A DNA stretch of 64,000 bases from assembly GCF_000237325.1 (NCBI RefSeq), contig NC_017542.1, forward strand, positions 3,692,501 to 3,756,500, written 5' to 3'. The notes below the pieces were generated by a model. That model made no database searches. It had not been told where the DNA came from and saw only the letters and a program-made list of their open reading frames with translations. Shown here piece by piece: positions 26,701 through 37,151 of this stretch. Within the stretch, counting starts at the first letter, position 1, and each line of letters begins with the position of its first letter. This DNA comes from Paenibacillus polymyxa M1 (GTDB lineage: Bacteria; Bacillota; Bacilli; Paenibacillales; Paenibacillaceae). Made by a program: the position numbers and the translations under genes.

Positions 26701-29700
26701 TCCTCCGGTGCCTGCTCCGATTTCGACAATTCTGATTTCTGCAGCGGAGTTGTTCATAATTCTCTGCTGAACATAGGCGGCAATCGTATCGGAAAGAACT
26801 TCATTAAAATAGTCGGCGACCAGACTGTTCTTATAAATCCCTTCCACCAGCTCCATAGAGGAATTGGGGAACATGATTTCCGTGGCAGGACATTTGCCGG
26901 TAATAATTTCAGGCAAAGCCCGCAGCGTTGTCTCAACCAAATGTACCCTTGCTCGCATCTGCGGATATTTCAGCCATGTGTGCTTGTGCTCTTCCCATTC
27001 CTGCCAGACATCCTCTCTATAAGTCGAGCTGGAATCATTTCCACCTGTAAGGGCATCATTCATCCGTGCCAAAATCTTTACGCTCTCTCCTAGCCATTTG
27101 CCATATAACTCAGGCAGCCCATGCTTATGTTTAAACTCGTCGACAGACTGACGATCTGTCCCTGACAGCCCCATAGACAAAAGTTGCCCCTGCATTAGTT
27201 TGCACAATAGGTGTTCCAATTCCCTTTCCTGCAGGCTGCCAGCATCCTCTGCCGCATAGTCCTCGGCAAACTGGACTTTTGATTTGATCATAGCAGCAAT
27301 ACTTTCTTGTATATCCCGAAGATCGGGATCCGTGTTGTGCGGGTACAGGTCAATGGCTTCCGCCGGATTAGTCCCTTCCAAATCTAGATGTTTTGTTGTT
27401 TTCATCAGCCCTACTTGATTCAGCGGGGAAGCAAGCAACGTCTCAAGTGCCTCCATCCCCTCTTGAGGCTCAATAAGTCCAACACCGATCTGCGCTAGTC
27501 TTGAGTAATTTTCCACCTCTTGCTGCCTGTCTTGGGAAGCATTGTTCTCGTCGTTCCCCCAGTATCCCCAGTTCATGACTTTCACCGGACAACGCCATTC
27601 CTGTGAGAGCCGCTGCGCAAACGCATCCTTAAAGGTACATCCGGCAGCATAGCTACTTTGTCCCGGGTTTTTTACATAGGCAATAATGGAAGAGAAAAAC
27701 AACACGAAATCCAGCGGTTCATTTTGGAAGACCTGAGCCATGCGTACACTGACATCGACCTTTGCCGAAAGCCCGGACCGGAGCCCTTCCTCCGTCAAGT
27801 CTTCCAATCCCTTCTCCAAAAAGGCAATGGCAGAGTGAACTACGCCGTTGATCTTGGAGTAACGCTGCTTTATCTCCTCATATGCTCCCTGCAGCGACCT
27901 TTCATCTGCTGCATCTGCCGTAATATAGCATGGAACAGGCCCGTGGCCTTTAAATTCGTCCAATTTAGCCTGGATGGATGCATCCTTTGGCCTTCTGCCT
28001 ATCCACACCATCTGGGCCTGATAGGTCGAAGCCATATACTTGCTCCATGCCACTCCGATGTTGCCTGCACCACCGATAACCACATAGACGCCTCCGGTTT
28101 TGTACAGCGTCTGTCCGTTTGAGCCTGGAGTCTGTTTAAACGGAATCAGCTGCTGGCGATACCACTGCCCGCCTCTGAAAACCCACATCCGTCCCTGACG
28201 GTCTGAAGGCAGCGTAAATAGTTCGGATAACGGCCAGTCATAGTCGGATTGCAGGTCTATAATACGAACCTTCCAGTTCGGATATTCTTTGGCCATCGTG
28301 CCTACCAACCCATGGAAACTTGCGTGGGCCGGGTGGACTGTATCATCCTGATCGATCGACTGAGCCTGGGTGGTTATAGTTGTCCAGCCTAGCTTTTTCG
28401 TTCCATACCCCAGTAGGAGCAGCGCCTTGACTAATCTAAAGAAGAGCAAGACTCCTGGCTTCTGTTCGTCAATCAAGGATTCAGCAGTGACCGATTCGAC
28501 GGAACTACAAGGTGCAATCCACAAAATGTGGTCAACTGCTCCATATTCTTCGACCTTTGAGGCAACCGTTTCTATGGAATCCTGCGCCTGTAGCTCCAAA
28601 AAATGCGCCTTCGGATAGTATTCCCGGATAGCCTGTCTATCTTTGTCTGTACCACCTGCAATGACCATTCGGTCTATCGACGATGGGAAAGCTGTATCTT
28701 TTTTAAGCGCAACCGGGTCCCATTTGGGGATGAGCATAACGGCTCCTACAAGCGGATCGGCGGCATGATCTCCTGCGACTACACCTTGTGCATGCTCAGT
28801 GCGGATATCTCCGTCCAGCGCCCGGGTGGATAGTCCCGTTATTCTGACACAAACGTTCCCTTCCTCATCACATAAGTCGATATTGAGCTTCTGTACCTTG
28901 TCCTCTTTCTTACTGCCCTCGCTGTATTGAATCAACGACCACATATTCTGGGTGCATCCCCCATGGATTTCGACCTCTTGAAGAGCGAATGGCATAGAAG
29001 GGGTATTTGGTACCTTGCTGTCCGGTAGCCCTCCATCTTGCCCCATGATTAATCCGATCGATGCATGCAAGGCCGCATCCATTAAGCTAGGGTGAAGAAC
29101 AAAGCTGTCAGCCGAATCAGAGAGCATGGAGGGCAGTGCCAGCTTGACCAGTACCTTGCCCGGACGTGAGTACACTTTCTCCACACATTTGAAGGCTGGG
29201 CCGTAATCCATCCCGATTTTTTGGAAGATATCGTAGCAGCGCGCCCCCTCAAATCCGTGTGGATCAAATTCTGCCTGTAATGCCTCAAGGTTAAGCACTA
29301 GCTTTTGTTCCACGTTAAACTGCACCGCATTGCCCTGGCTGTGCACGGTATGTCCGATATTGCTTCCTTCTTGCTCACTATACACTTCAAAGCTGATTTT
29401 TCCGGCGTCTTCCAAGAATAGTCCGGTGTGTACTGAGAATGGCCGATCTTCCACCACAATTGGCCGAATCCAGTTTACATTTTTCAACCGGATTCCTGTT
29501 GCGCAGTTGTCCTCATCTCCTATAGAGCGTTCCACAGCCGCCCGCACTATCTCAAGATAAGCGACACCTGGTAGAACCCGTTGGCCTTTTACCGTATGAT
29601 CCCTGAGGAAAAACTCCTCGCCTGTAAACGTTGAGCTGAACCGCTGCTTCAAGAAGTTTGAAGTGTTGTGATGCAGTAAAGGTGACAAAAATGTAGACTG

Positions 29701-32700
29701 ACCGAGAGCGGCTGTCATGCCATCGATCTTTACCTGGTTTACGGGCACCCAATAGCTTTCCCTGGCAAAAGGATAGGTTGGCAAACTAATCCTGCGAGGC
29801 TTCACTTCCCCATAAAGCCTGTTCCAGTCCAACAGCAATCCCGTCGCCCAAAGCTCGGCGAGTTTTCCATATTTACCTTTGCTCACCCATGCACCCACCA
29901 TTTTAGCCATATCCTCATCGATTTCCTGAGTGACCAATACTCCTTTGTTGCGCTTTACCTGTCCTCTATACAGCTCTTCTATACCTTCCTTTTTCAGCAG
30001 GAAGCTTTCCAATTTCCAATCCAGCTCTTGGATGGAGGTGGCAATGATCGCAAGCCGTTCTTCCATCGCTTCTCGTCCGATCTGCAACGTGTAGGCGATA
30101 TCTGCGAGACCTATACGCGGGTCATTCAGCTCTCTGATGGCAGATAGCAATCTTTGGGCCTGCTCGTTCAGTCTTTCCTTGTTCTTGGCCGATAGCACAA
30201 TCATGGCAGGATTAAGCGACGCAGGAGCAGCTTGCAGCTGAGCAGTCTCTGCTGGAATGTATTCTTCGATTACCACATGAGCGTTAGATCCGCCTGCCCC
30301 GAAGGCCGAGACTCCTGCCAGCCTTGGGTATTCCCTGATTTCGCCATCGATGGATACGACAGGTCTTTTCCATTCCTCTAATTCCTGCTGAACTTTAAAA
30401 GGGCTATCACTAAAATCGATATTGGGATTTAACTTGCTTGAATGCAGCGAAGGTACCAATTGTTTATTTTTCAACTGCAACAGCACCTTTGTCACCGCGG
30501 CAATACCAGCTGCGCTCTCACAATGTCCGATATTAGACTTGGCAGACCCGATTGAACAGAACTGCTTGTCTCTGGTATATTCCCGGAACACCTTTTGTAA
30601 GCCCGCAATTTCAATCGGATCACCCAGAGGAGTTCCTGTCCCATGCGCCTCTATATAGCTAATGGTTCTAGGGTTGATTCCCGCCTCCTGAATGGCCTGC
30701 CCAATCACGCTAGCCTGTGCGTTGGGGTTGGGTACGGTATATCCATTGGTCTTACCTCCGTGATTCACTGCAGTACCTTTTATGATGCCATATACCCGGT
30801 CTCCATCTGCTATAGCTTTGGCCAACGGCTTGAGCAGCAAAGCCCCGACTCCTTCTCCTGGCACATATCCGTCACCCTGTCCGAAGCTTTCACACCGCCC
30901 ATTGCTTGATGCAAAGCTTCCCTGTCCGAGTAGTAGATATTTGTTGGGATGGACAGAAACGTTAACTCCCCCTGCAACCGCCAGTTCACATTCTCCATGC
31001 TGCAACCCGTGACAAGCCATATGGATTGCTGTCAGTGACGAAGAGCACATGGTATCCACAGCGATACTTGGTCCATGAAAATTACAAAAATACGATACAC
31101 GGTTGGCAACCGCCGAAGCATTCCCGAGAAGCCCGAGCATATTCCCTTTGGCTTGTTCCTGGGCTCCATAAAGCTGATATTCGTGATACATCACTCCGAC
31201 ATAAACGCCAACATTGCCTTCCATGCCGCCAAGTCCCCGGTCTGCACAAAGAGTTTCACGCGTATAGCCCGCATTCTCTATGGTTTCATACACGCATTCT
31301 AGGAATAGGCGCTCCTGAGGGTCCATCGTTTCAGCTTCTCTTGGCGAAATGTTGAAAAACAATGGGTCAAACCAGTCCACTCCGTCGATAAACCCTCCCC
31401 ACTTGCTGTAGGTTTTCCCGAGCTTACCTTTAGTTTCATTAAAGTACAGGCTGTGGTCCCAACGCTCCTTGGGAATCTCAGTGATGGAATCCTTCCCATC
31501 CCTTAGATTTCTCCAGAACTCGTCGATATCTGCTGCCCCCGGATATCTTCCCGATACCCCGATAATGGCAATCTCCAAGCCCTTCTTTTCACGATGGGGC
31601 TGCGTACTTGTCGGGAGAGGCCATGTACGTTTGCGACCCGCAGCTAACGAAGCCAAAGGCTCTATTGCTGCTTTTGCAGGTTTGTTCGCTACTTTGTGAG
31701 GAGCTATATTCTTCTCCTGCGCTTTTAAAACGTCTACCAGCCGGCCGCGATGCGATTCCAGGAAATAGCCAGTTAATGAGCGGAGATTATGGTATTCAAA
31801 AAATAATGTCTTCGGCAGTGAGCCAAACGTTTTTTCCAATTCATTCGTGAGCTGCATGACCAATATGGAATCAATCCCATACCTGTCCATAGGCGCGTTT
31901 ACATTTATACTTTCAGCCGGCAGCTTGATTACAGCCGAAAGCAATGTTTTCAAATAGTCTTCAGCTTTTTCTTTTAGCCATTCTTCGCCGATAACCGCGG
32001 CTTCCCCGTCTTCCAATCCGGAACGGCCTGAAATTTCTGTTCCTGAAGACTGTCCAAGGATGGCCGCCTTAATCGTTTGAGGATACCCTTCGATAACCAT
32101 GACCTGGCTTTTACCGGAAGATAAGCTTTGATACAAAGCCTTTATTCCATTCTCTGTTTCCATGGCAATCATGCCCAGACCTTGCATCGCCTTTTCCGTT
32201 TCCCCATCGACATGCATGCCCCCGTCTTTCCACAACGGCCAGTTGATCGACAGCGTGTGCCCATGGCGCTGCTTGCCTGCCACCAAGGCATTTCGATAAG
32301 AAGCATAAGCATCCATAAAACCATTGGCAGCAGAGTAATCAATCTGTCCTACATTACCAAGACTTCCGGCGCCGGAAGAAAACAGGATAAAGAAATCGAG
32401 AGGCAGGGCTCTGCTGGCCTGATCCAGATGGATCAACCCTGAGACTTTGGGAGTCAGCACTTCTCTAACTTCTTCTATCGTCTTTTTGATGATGAAGTTG
32501 TCCCGTATCACTCCTGCTGTGTGTAAAATACCGTTAAGACCGCCAAATTGCTCGACGATGCCATTAATTAACTCGGTGACCGCTTCCTTTTGACCCACAT
32601 CCACCTGTCTGTACTCTATATGACCTTCCCGCGCTTCCAATTCACTTAACAAGGACTGTTTATCCGCTGACAGAGGTGATCGTCCTGCCAGTACGACGGT

Positions 32701-35700
32701 GGAGTTTTTCACATTGCACACGATGTCTCTGGCAAAAATCAGTCCCAGACCGCCTAGACCGCCAGTGATGAGATAGGTCCCTCCATCTTTCCATGGCCGG
32801 ACTGGATCTTCGCACAAGGTTTCAATTTCTTGCCACTTTAAAGCCTGTCGCTTGTCGCCATGATATCGTATCCGTTCGTTGTACTGGCTGTATCGGTTCT
32901 CTTGTAATTTTTCAATAATCCCCTCAGGGCCATCTTTGGCATCAAGCTCTAGCAGTTGACCCATGATACTCGGGTTTTCTTTTTGGGCGGTTTGCAGCAT
33001 GGCAAAGAACCCGGAATAGACCTGTTGATCATTTCGGGCAGGGACTGCAATTTGCAGCAAAGTTTTTGGTTTGTGTATGTCCAGCATCATAGTTTGCAAT
33101 TCTTCAAATATCTGAATAGTGTAGTCTTCAAACCGCGCATCCAAGTCAGTACTTGAGGACTGTAAAACAATGCAGCGAGTACCGTCCATGCGAGCTGCAA
33201 TATCCTCCCCGGCGATACCTTCAAATTCGCACAGGATCACAATGTGCCGTATATCGTCGAACGCGTTCTCTCCTGCGGGGACTGCCTTCTCCTCCCAGAC
33301 CGGCTCCAGCATGAGTGTGCCCACATGCTCAACGAAGTCTGCTTGCGCTACTCCTTCTTCCAGCTCTCTGGATGAGAGCCCTTTGAGCTGCACACAAATC
33401 TTTCCGGTCTCGTCACAGAGATCGATATGTACCATGCTCAATCCATTTAGTGTCTCCTCATTCGCTTGTCTGGAAATCCGGGCCCACATCACAGAAGTGC
33501 ATTTTTCGAATATTTTCAGTTCGTGCAAGGCAAAGGGTACTGAGAGCTTGCCCTCAGGCACATGTTCTTCCCGATCCATCACCAAGCCGATTGTGGCCTG
33601 CAAGGCTGAATCCATCAAAGCCGGATGCAATACAAATTCACTTTGGGTATGAGATACATTGGATGGAAGGGACAGCTTTGCCAGCACGTAATCCTTTCCC
33701 TGAAAGATGGTCTCTATTCCCCGATGTCCCGGGCCATAGTCTATTCCCATGGTTCTGAAAGCTTCATAGCATTGGCTTGAAGATAGTGAACTGCGAATAC
33801 ATTCTGCCTGTAAGACATTCAGGTCCAGATACTGCGACTCACCGCTTCTCTCCAACACAGCTATCCCCTGGCTGTGTATAATACCTTCGGCGTCTTCTCC
33901 CACTCTGCTATATATTTCAAACGCAATCGCTCCATCTTCCTGAGGATATAGGCTGGTGTGCACCCTGACTGGTTTGTTAGCTACAACGATGGGCTGAGCC
34001 CATACTACATTTTTCAGCTGTATATGAGTCTCACCCTCCATAACATCCCCCGCTGCTTCTTCTACGGCCGCTCGCACCATTTCAAGGTAAGCCACCCCGG
34101 GTAATGTCGGTTGGCCTAGGATTCGGTGATCCGCTAGGAAAAATTCCCGGCCTGTAAAGGTGGAGTCGTAGCGCTGCCCAGAGAGATCGGAAGTATTTTG
34201 ATGCAGCAAAGGGTGGATTTGGGCGGCCATAACCGGGTTTATATTCTCCTGCCCCATGTCTGTCTCAGACAACCAATAGCGTTCCCTCTCGAAAGGATAG
34301 GTCGGTAGACTGATTCGCTGAGGCTTAATTTCTCCATAAAGTGCATCCCATTCAATACTTGCGCCATTGGCCCATAATTTGGCCACCTTATCAAGTCTTC
34401 TATTCTGAAGCCAGGTCCGAACGAGGGTCCCGGTGTCTTCGTCAGAATCAAAAAGTTCAATTCCGTCTCTAGCATCGTCTACCTGTCCGGTTAACACCTT
34501 ATCCGATGAGTTTCCATTCACAAAATGCTCCAGCTCATCGATCAGATTTCCTCTTGAATCTGTCAAAAACGCGAGGCGCCAGTTCATGGCATCTCTGCCC
34601 ACTTGAAGGGTATAAGTCAGGTCCGACAAATTAGCATTTTCGTGCAATTTAACAAAGTCCATCATGTCAGCTGCATAGGCTTTCAAGGCTTGTTCGCTTT
34701 TGGCAGACAGTACAAATAGCACTGGGTTGTCTTGATCGACTGGGTCCAGCTTCATCTCAGAGGCTACAGGCACATATTCTTCAATAACCATATGTGCGTT
34801 AGTGCCGCTAAACCCAAAAGCACTTACGCTTGCACGCCGGGGTGTCCCCGGTTTTGACTCCCACTTTTGTAGCCCGGTGTTAATGTAAAACGGGCTTTCC
34901 TCCAAAGAAATATGTTCATTTAAGGCTTCAAAATTGATCGTTGGCGGCAATTGCTGGTGTTTCATAGCCAGGAGTACTTTCATTACCCCGGCCACTCCGG
35001 CCGCAGTCAGCATATGTCCCATATTGCTTTTCAGCGATCCCAGCGCGCAATAGCCCTTTTTGCTCGTATAGGATCGGAAAGATTCGGTAAGTCCTTCCAC
35101 TTCGATAGGATCGCCCAGCTTGGTGCCTGTCCCATGGGCCTCTACCAGAGAGATGGTTTCAGGATTAATATTAAACCGTTGGTAAACCTCTCTTTCGAGC
35201 GAAATCTGTGAATTTACACTTGGAGCGGTGATGCCGTTGGTTTTCCCATCCTGATTCATTCCCCAGCCTCGGATAACCCCATGGATGGAGTCCTTGTCCC
35301 TGATTGCATCAGAGAGCCGTTTTAATAAAACAACGCCAACCCCTTCTCCGGGGACAAAACCGTTTGCACGGGCATCAAAAGTAAAGCATCGTCCATCCTT
35401 GGACAACATTCCTGCTTTGCTGGTCATAACATGCATCCCCGGTCCTGCCATAATCATTACTCCGCCCGCCAAAGCAAGATCGCTTGTTTCTAAAACAAGG
35501 CTGTTGCAAGCTTCAGCAATAGCTACCAGAGAGGAAGAGCATGCGGTATCAATCGCCAGAGAAGGGCCCTTCAAATTCAGTAAATACGAAATCCGGGCCG
35601 ATAAAATGGAAGGCGCTCCTCCTATAAGAACCTGCGCGTTCAACCCCTGTCCGCTCATGGACCTTCCATAATCACTAGCTGCACAACCTACAAAAACACC

Positions 35701-37101
35701 GCAACGGCTCCCCGACAGTGAGGCAGGATTTAAACCTGCATCTTCAATGCATTTCCAGCTACTTTCCAGAAATAGACGCTGTTGAGGGTCCATCATCTCT
35801 GCTTCCGCAGGAGATATATTAAAGAACAACGGGTCAAATCGATCTATATCCTCTAGCACACCCATCCACTTGCTATAGGTTTTCCCCTCAACCTTGGGAT
35901 CAGTATCATAATAATCATCAATGGACCAGCGTGTTGAAGGAATTTCCGATATACAATCCCTGCCTTGAGCCAGGTTATCCCAGAATTCAGTCAATGTTTT
36001 GGATTTGGGGAACTGCCCCGCCATGCCAATAATTGCGATCGAATCCTTCTCCTGACCATGCGGTATACGGGACACGTTTTTTTTCAGATCAGCCTGCTTG
36101 AGCGGTTTGTGCGTATCATCGCTATTCGACTGCTGTCCGTAGGCCGTTTGAATCCGTTCCTTGACTTCTTGCTGATTCACAAACGTTTTGTCCTGCATTT
36201 TTATTTCTTTTTCAATCGTCGCCGCCAGCTTTTCTCTTATCGGCTGAGCCATATGGTTTTTCAGCTCAATCAATGATTCTCTTGGCGATTCGGACAATTT
36301 TCTTGCCAGCTGCATAGCGTACGGTACCACTTCGTTTCTCGGCAGAACAGGAAAAGGAGTCCCTTTGGACTCCAGTTCTGAACCGCTATATCTAGTACCT
36401 GTGAATAAAATTTCCTGCGCCATGCTAACTCCGAATTTTTCAGGAAAAATGAGAGTTGAGCCCGCACCAGGAGTGAAGCCGTATTTCATAAAATTAGTGG
36501 TGTAGATGCTTTCTCTACTCATCACGATAAAATCGCAAAACATCCCCATGCACCAGCCTGCACCAATCCCATGTCCCTGCATAGCGGCAATGACCGGTAG
36601 CTTGCAATCCAGTGCAATCTTGTAAACATTGGTATCGCTATATTTCGCCTTTCCCTCATGAATTGCCAGCAGTCCCTCCTGTGTACCTCCTGTGGCAAAG
36701 TAGGTGTCGTACCCCGTCAGAATCACAACTTTATAATTTTCGTTAGCCTGCACCGTTTCGAACGCCTGATTCAGGCCTATAATCAGTTCATTGGAAAATG
36801 TATTTTTGTGCACTGTATCCTTCATTGTTAACAGGACAATGCCATGCTCAAATTCCTGCAGTTGAACCACAGGCGGCACTTCCGTTTCGCCATTGCTCTC
36901 CTTTTCCGGTCCGTGAAAACTGTCCAATGGCTGTAGCGAAAGAGACAATTCCTCTAATGATGATTCCTCTGATCGAGCTGCCAATGATTCTTCCAAAAAT
37001 TCATCCGAGAGCCCGCCCATAAATTGGAGCAATTGTTTTTCGGCATCTTCAGAATTTATTTCCCCTGTTTGTACCGCACGAAAAATATCTTTTGGATCCA
37101 T
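23704..37101 (-). CDS. Trans-AT PKS protein A (4465 aa): ECH / KS-DH-KR-ACP / KS-DH-KR-MT-ACP / KS
   Basis: This is the third PKS protein of the operon. It starts at MDPKDIF with TAGGAGG upstream, 50 bases after protein C. Order, with approximate window positions: docking helices (37101-36950); a PksI-like ECH domain (36855-36150); KS (36045-34770, DTACSSSL); DH (34205-33350, HRILGQPTLPG and LMDSALQ, intact); KR (33310-32080); ACP (31980-31730); KS (31585-30255); DH (29690-28800, HTVKGQRVLPG and LMDAALH, intact); KR of a different subtype (28700-27500, GGAGNIG, no B-type Asp); C-methyltransferase (27240-26170, IGAGTGGTS); ACP (26060-25800); KS (25650-24380); and a C-terminal docking segment ending in NEIFNIFTRK. 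All three KSs have Cys-His-His. There is no AT. The predicted output is one double bond, then an alpha-methylated double bond, with the last KS paired to KR-ACP of protein B. The ECH should act on the chain held by the last ACP of protein C. Confidence 0.96.
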   Translation of the reverse strand: MDPKDIFRAVQTGEINSEDAEKQLLQFMGGLSDEFLEESLAARSEESSLEELSLSLQPLDSFHGPEKESNGETEVPPVVQLQEFEHGIVLLTMKDTVHKNTFSNELIIGLNQAFETVQANENYKVVILTGYDTYFATGGTQEGLLAIHEGKAKYSDTNVYKIALDCKLPVIAAMQGHGIGAGWCMGMFCDFIVMSRESIYTTNFMKYGFTPGAGSTLIFPEKFGVSMAQEILFTGTRYSGSELESKGTPFPVLPRNEVVPYAMQLARKLSESPRESLIELKNHMAQPIREKLAATIEKEIKMQDKTFVNQQEVKERIQTAYGQQSNSDDTHKPLKQADLKKNVSRIPHGQEKDSIAIIGMAGQFPKSKTLTEFWDNLAQGRDCISEIPSTRWSIDDYYDTDPKVEGKTYSKWMGVLEDIDRFDPLFFNISPAEAEMMDPQQRLFLESSWKCIEDAGLNPASLSGSRCGVFVGCAASDYGRSMSGQGLNAQVLIGGAPSILSARISYLLNLKGPSLAIDTACSSSLVAIAEACNSLVLETSDLALAGGVMIMAGPGMHVMTSKAGMLSKDGRCFTFDARANGFVPGEGVGVVLLKRLSDAIRDKDSIHGVIRGWGMNQDGKTNGITAPSVNSQISLEREVYQRFNINPETISLVEAHGTGTKLGDPIEVEGLTESFRSYTSKKGYCALGSLKSNMGHMLTAAGVAGVMKVLLAMKHQQLPPTINFEALNEHISLEESPFYINTGLQKWESKPGTPRRASVSAFGFSGTNAHMVIEEYVPVASEMKLDPVDQDNPVLFVLSAKSEQALKAYAADMMDFVKLHENANLSDLTYTLQVGRDAMNWRLAFLTDSRGNLIDELEHFVNGNSSDKVLTGQVDDARDGIELFDSDEDTGTLVRTWLQNRRLDKVAKLWANGASIEWDALYGEIKPQRISLPTYPFERERYWLSETDMGQENINPVMAAQIHPLLHQNTSDLSGQRYDSTFTGREFFLADHRILGQPTLPGVAYLEMVRAAVEEAAGDVMEGETHIQLKNVVWAQPIVVANKPVRVHTSLYPQEDGAIAFEIYSRVGEDAEGIIHSQGIAVLERSGESQYLDLNVLQAECIRSSLSSSQCYEAFRTMGIDYGPGHRGIETIFQGKDYVLAKLSLPSNVSHTQSEFVLHPALMDSALQATIGLVMDREEHVPEGKLSVPFALHELKIFEKCTSVMWARISRQANEETLNGLSMVHIDLCDETGKICVQLKGLSSRELEEGVAQADFVEHVGTLMLEPVWEEKAVPAGENAFDDIRHIVILCEFEGIAGEDIAARMDGTRCIVLQSSSTDLDARFEDYTIQIFEELQTMMLDIHKPKTLLQIAVPARNDQQVYSGFFAMLQTAQKENPSIMGQLLELDAKDGPEGIIEKLQENRYSQYNERIRYHGDKRQALKWQEIETLCEDPVRPWKDGGTYLITGGLGGLGLIFARDIVCNVKNSTVVLAGRSPLSADKQSLLSELEAREGHIEYRQVDVGQKEAVTELINGIVEQFGGLNGILHTAGVIRDNFIIKKTIEEVREVLTPKVSGLIHLDQASRALPLDFFILFSSGAGSLGNVGQIDYSAANGFMDAYASYRNALVAGKQRHGHTLSINWPLWKDGGMHVDGETEKAMQGLGMIAMETENGIKALYQSLSSGKSQVMVIEGYPQTIKAAILGQSSGTEISGRSGLEDGEAAVIGEEWLKEKAEDYLKTLLSAVIKLPAESINVNAPMDRYGIDSILVMQLTNELEKTFGSLPKTLFFEYHNLRSLTGYFLESHRGRLVDVLKAQEKNIAPHKVANKPAKAAIEPLASLAAGRKRTWPLPTSTQPHREKKGLEIAIIGVSGRYPGAADIDEFWRNLRDGKDSITEIPKERWDHSLYFNETKGKLGKTYSKWGGFIDGVDWFDPLFFNISPREAETMDPQERLFLECVYETIENAGYTRETLCADRGLGGMEGNVGVYVGVMYHEYQLYGAQEQAKGNMLGLLGNASAVANRVSYFCNFHGPSIAVDTMCSSSLTAIHMACHGLQHGECELAVAGGVNVSVHPNKYLLLGQGSFASSNGRCESFGQGDGYVPGEGVGALLLKPLAKAIADGDRVYGIIKGTAVNHGGKTNGYTVPNPNAQASVIGQAIQEAGINPRTISYIEAHGTGTPLGDPIEIAGLQKVFREYTRDKQFCSIGSAKSNIGHCESAAGIAAVTKVLLQLKNKQLVPSLHSSKLNPNIDFSDSPFKVQQELEEWKRPVVSIDGEIREYPRLAGVSAFGAGGSNAHVVIEEYIPAETAQLQAAPASLNPAMIVLSAKNKERLNEQAQRLLSAIRELNDPRIGLADIAYTLQIGREAMEERLAIIATSIQELDWKLESFLLKKEGIEELYRGQVKRNKGVLVTQEIDEDMAKMVGAWVSKGKYGKLAELWATGLLLDWNRLYGEVKPRRISLPTYPFARESYWVPVNQVKIDGMTAALGQSTFLSPLLHHNTSNFLKQRFSSTFTGEEFFLRDHTVKGQRVLPGVAYLEIVRAAVERSIGDEDNCATGIRLKNVNWIRPIVVEDRPFSVHTGLFLEDAGKISFEVYSEQEGSNIGHTVHSQGNAVQFNVEQKLVLNLEALQAEFDPHGFEGARCYDIFQKIGMDYGPAFKCVEKVYSRPGKVLVKLALPSMLSDSADSFVLHPSLMDAALHASIGLIMGQDGGLPDSKVPNTPSMPFALQEVEIHGGCTQNMWSLIQYSEGSKKEDKVQKLNIDLCDEEGNVCVRITGLSTRALDGDIRTEHAQGVVAGDHAADPLVGAVMLIPKWDPVALKKDTAFPSSIDRMVIAGGTDKDRQAIREYYPKAHFLELQAQDSIETVASKVEEYGAVDHILWIAPCSSVESVTAESLIDEQKPGVLLFFRLVKALLLLGYGTKKLGWTTITTQAQSIDQDDTVHPAHASFHGLVGTMAKEYPNWKVRIIDLQSDYDWPLSELFTLPSDRQGRMWVFRGGQWYRQQLIPFKQTPGSNGQTLYKTGGVYVVIGGAGNIGVAWSKYMASTYQAQMVWIGRRPKDASIQAKLDEFKGHGPVPCYITADAADERSLQGAYEEIKQRYSKINGVVHSAIAFLEKGLEDLTEEGLRSGLSAKVDVSVRMAQVFQNEPLDFVLFFSSIIAYVKNPGQSSYAAGCTFKDAFAQRLSQEWRCPVKVMNWGYWGNDENNASQDRQQEVENYSRLAQIGVGLIEPQEGMEALETLLASPLNQVGLMKTTKHLDLEGTNPAEAIDLYPHNTDPDLRDIQESIAAMIKSKVQFAEDYAAEDAGSLQERELEHLLCKLMQGQLLSMGLSGTDRQSVDEFKHKHGLPELYGKWLGESVKILARMNDALTGGNDSSSTYREDVWQEWEEHKHTWLKYPQMRARVHLVETTLRALPEIITGKCPATEIMFPNSSMELVEGIYKNSLVADYFNEVLSDTIAAYVQQRIMNNSAAEIRIVEIGAGTGGTSSAVFLKLRPYRKHIQEYCYTDISKAFLMHAEKEYGPDNPYLSYRIFNVEEPIAGQGIDAGKYDIVIAANVLHTAKDIRQALRNAKAVLKSNGLLLLNELMGSSVFTHLTFGLLDGWWAYEDSELRIPGCPGLYPHVWKSVLAKEGFHTAFFPAQEAHDWGQQIVAAQSDGLVRQKRHPKQKTISIENRTVEAGSMKQSAQPKREAVQAESENVLRSKSTAYFKNLLGETLKMEPGSIDSTVALEEYGIDSILVVQITNVLREVIEDFASTLFFEYNTIDDLVAYLLQTQRDSLKKLVGMKETEMSEETSRVVEVPAPQVIDMAPMSFVREGRFLKPSVSKGEKPKEHSSNIRDVAIVGLSGRYPGARNVEEYWNNLKEGKNCITEIPKDRWDWKTYFDEEKGKRGTIYTKSGGFIDGIDLFDPLFFKISPAEAETMDPQERLFLEAAYASIEDAGYTPANLCESRKVGVFAGVMNGNYGLGPQYNSISNRISYHLDFQGPSMTIDTACSSSLTAIHLALESLYSGISECAIVGGVNLIVDPIHYIKLSAMTMLSKSGECKSFGDQADGFVDGEGVGAIVLKPLEKAIADGDHIYGVIKGSMLNASGKTSGYTVPSPQAQSQLIEAALQRSNVDARTISYIEAHGTGTALGDPIEIAGLTRAFEKFTQDKQFCAIGSVKSNIGHTESAAGIAGVTKILLQLKHRQLVPSLHSRKLNREIHFTNTPFVVQQSLEEWKRPVITTDGITEEYPRRAGISSFGAGGANAHIVIEEYIPEVQEPSGIESASQGPAMIVLSAKSEEQLKEKGRQLLEALQGQLSSASILDIAYTLQVGREPMEERLAMLVDSITDLEEKLKEFVAGRHHMLNLYRGQVKRNKEALSIFTGDEDLQQLIEHWISKRKYTKLLELWAKGLNLDWNKLYTGKVPRRISLPTYPFAKEHYWTSESKDQLKAHALLPQNESNVDFDDQLCGRLLDEMMNDAMSVDEAANEIFNIFTRK
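36150..36855 (-). other. In-cis ECH domain (PksI/ECH2-like decarboxylase)
   Basis: This is a crotonase fold at the N-terminus of a PKS protein: QGHGIGAGWCMGMFCDFIV, then TTNFMKYGFTPGAGST and LFTGTRYSGSELESKG. The NFMKYGFTPG and Y-x-G-x-E-L-x-x-x-G pattern is that of PksI-like ECH2 enzymes, which decarboxylate the glutaconyl-type intermediate in beta-branching. It follows directly the beta-branch-type ACP that ends protein C. Confidence 0.8.
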
Positions 37102-37151
37102 AAAAATGCCCTCCTAGCTGTATGAAATAGGACGAATATCGTGTCGGCAAT

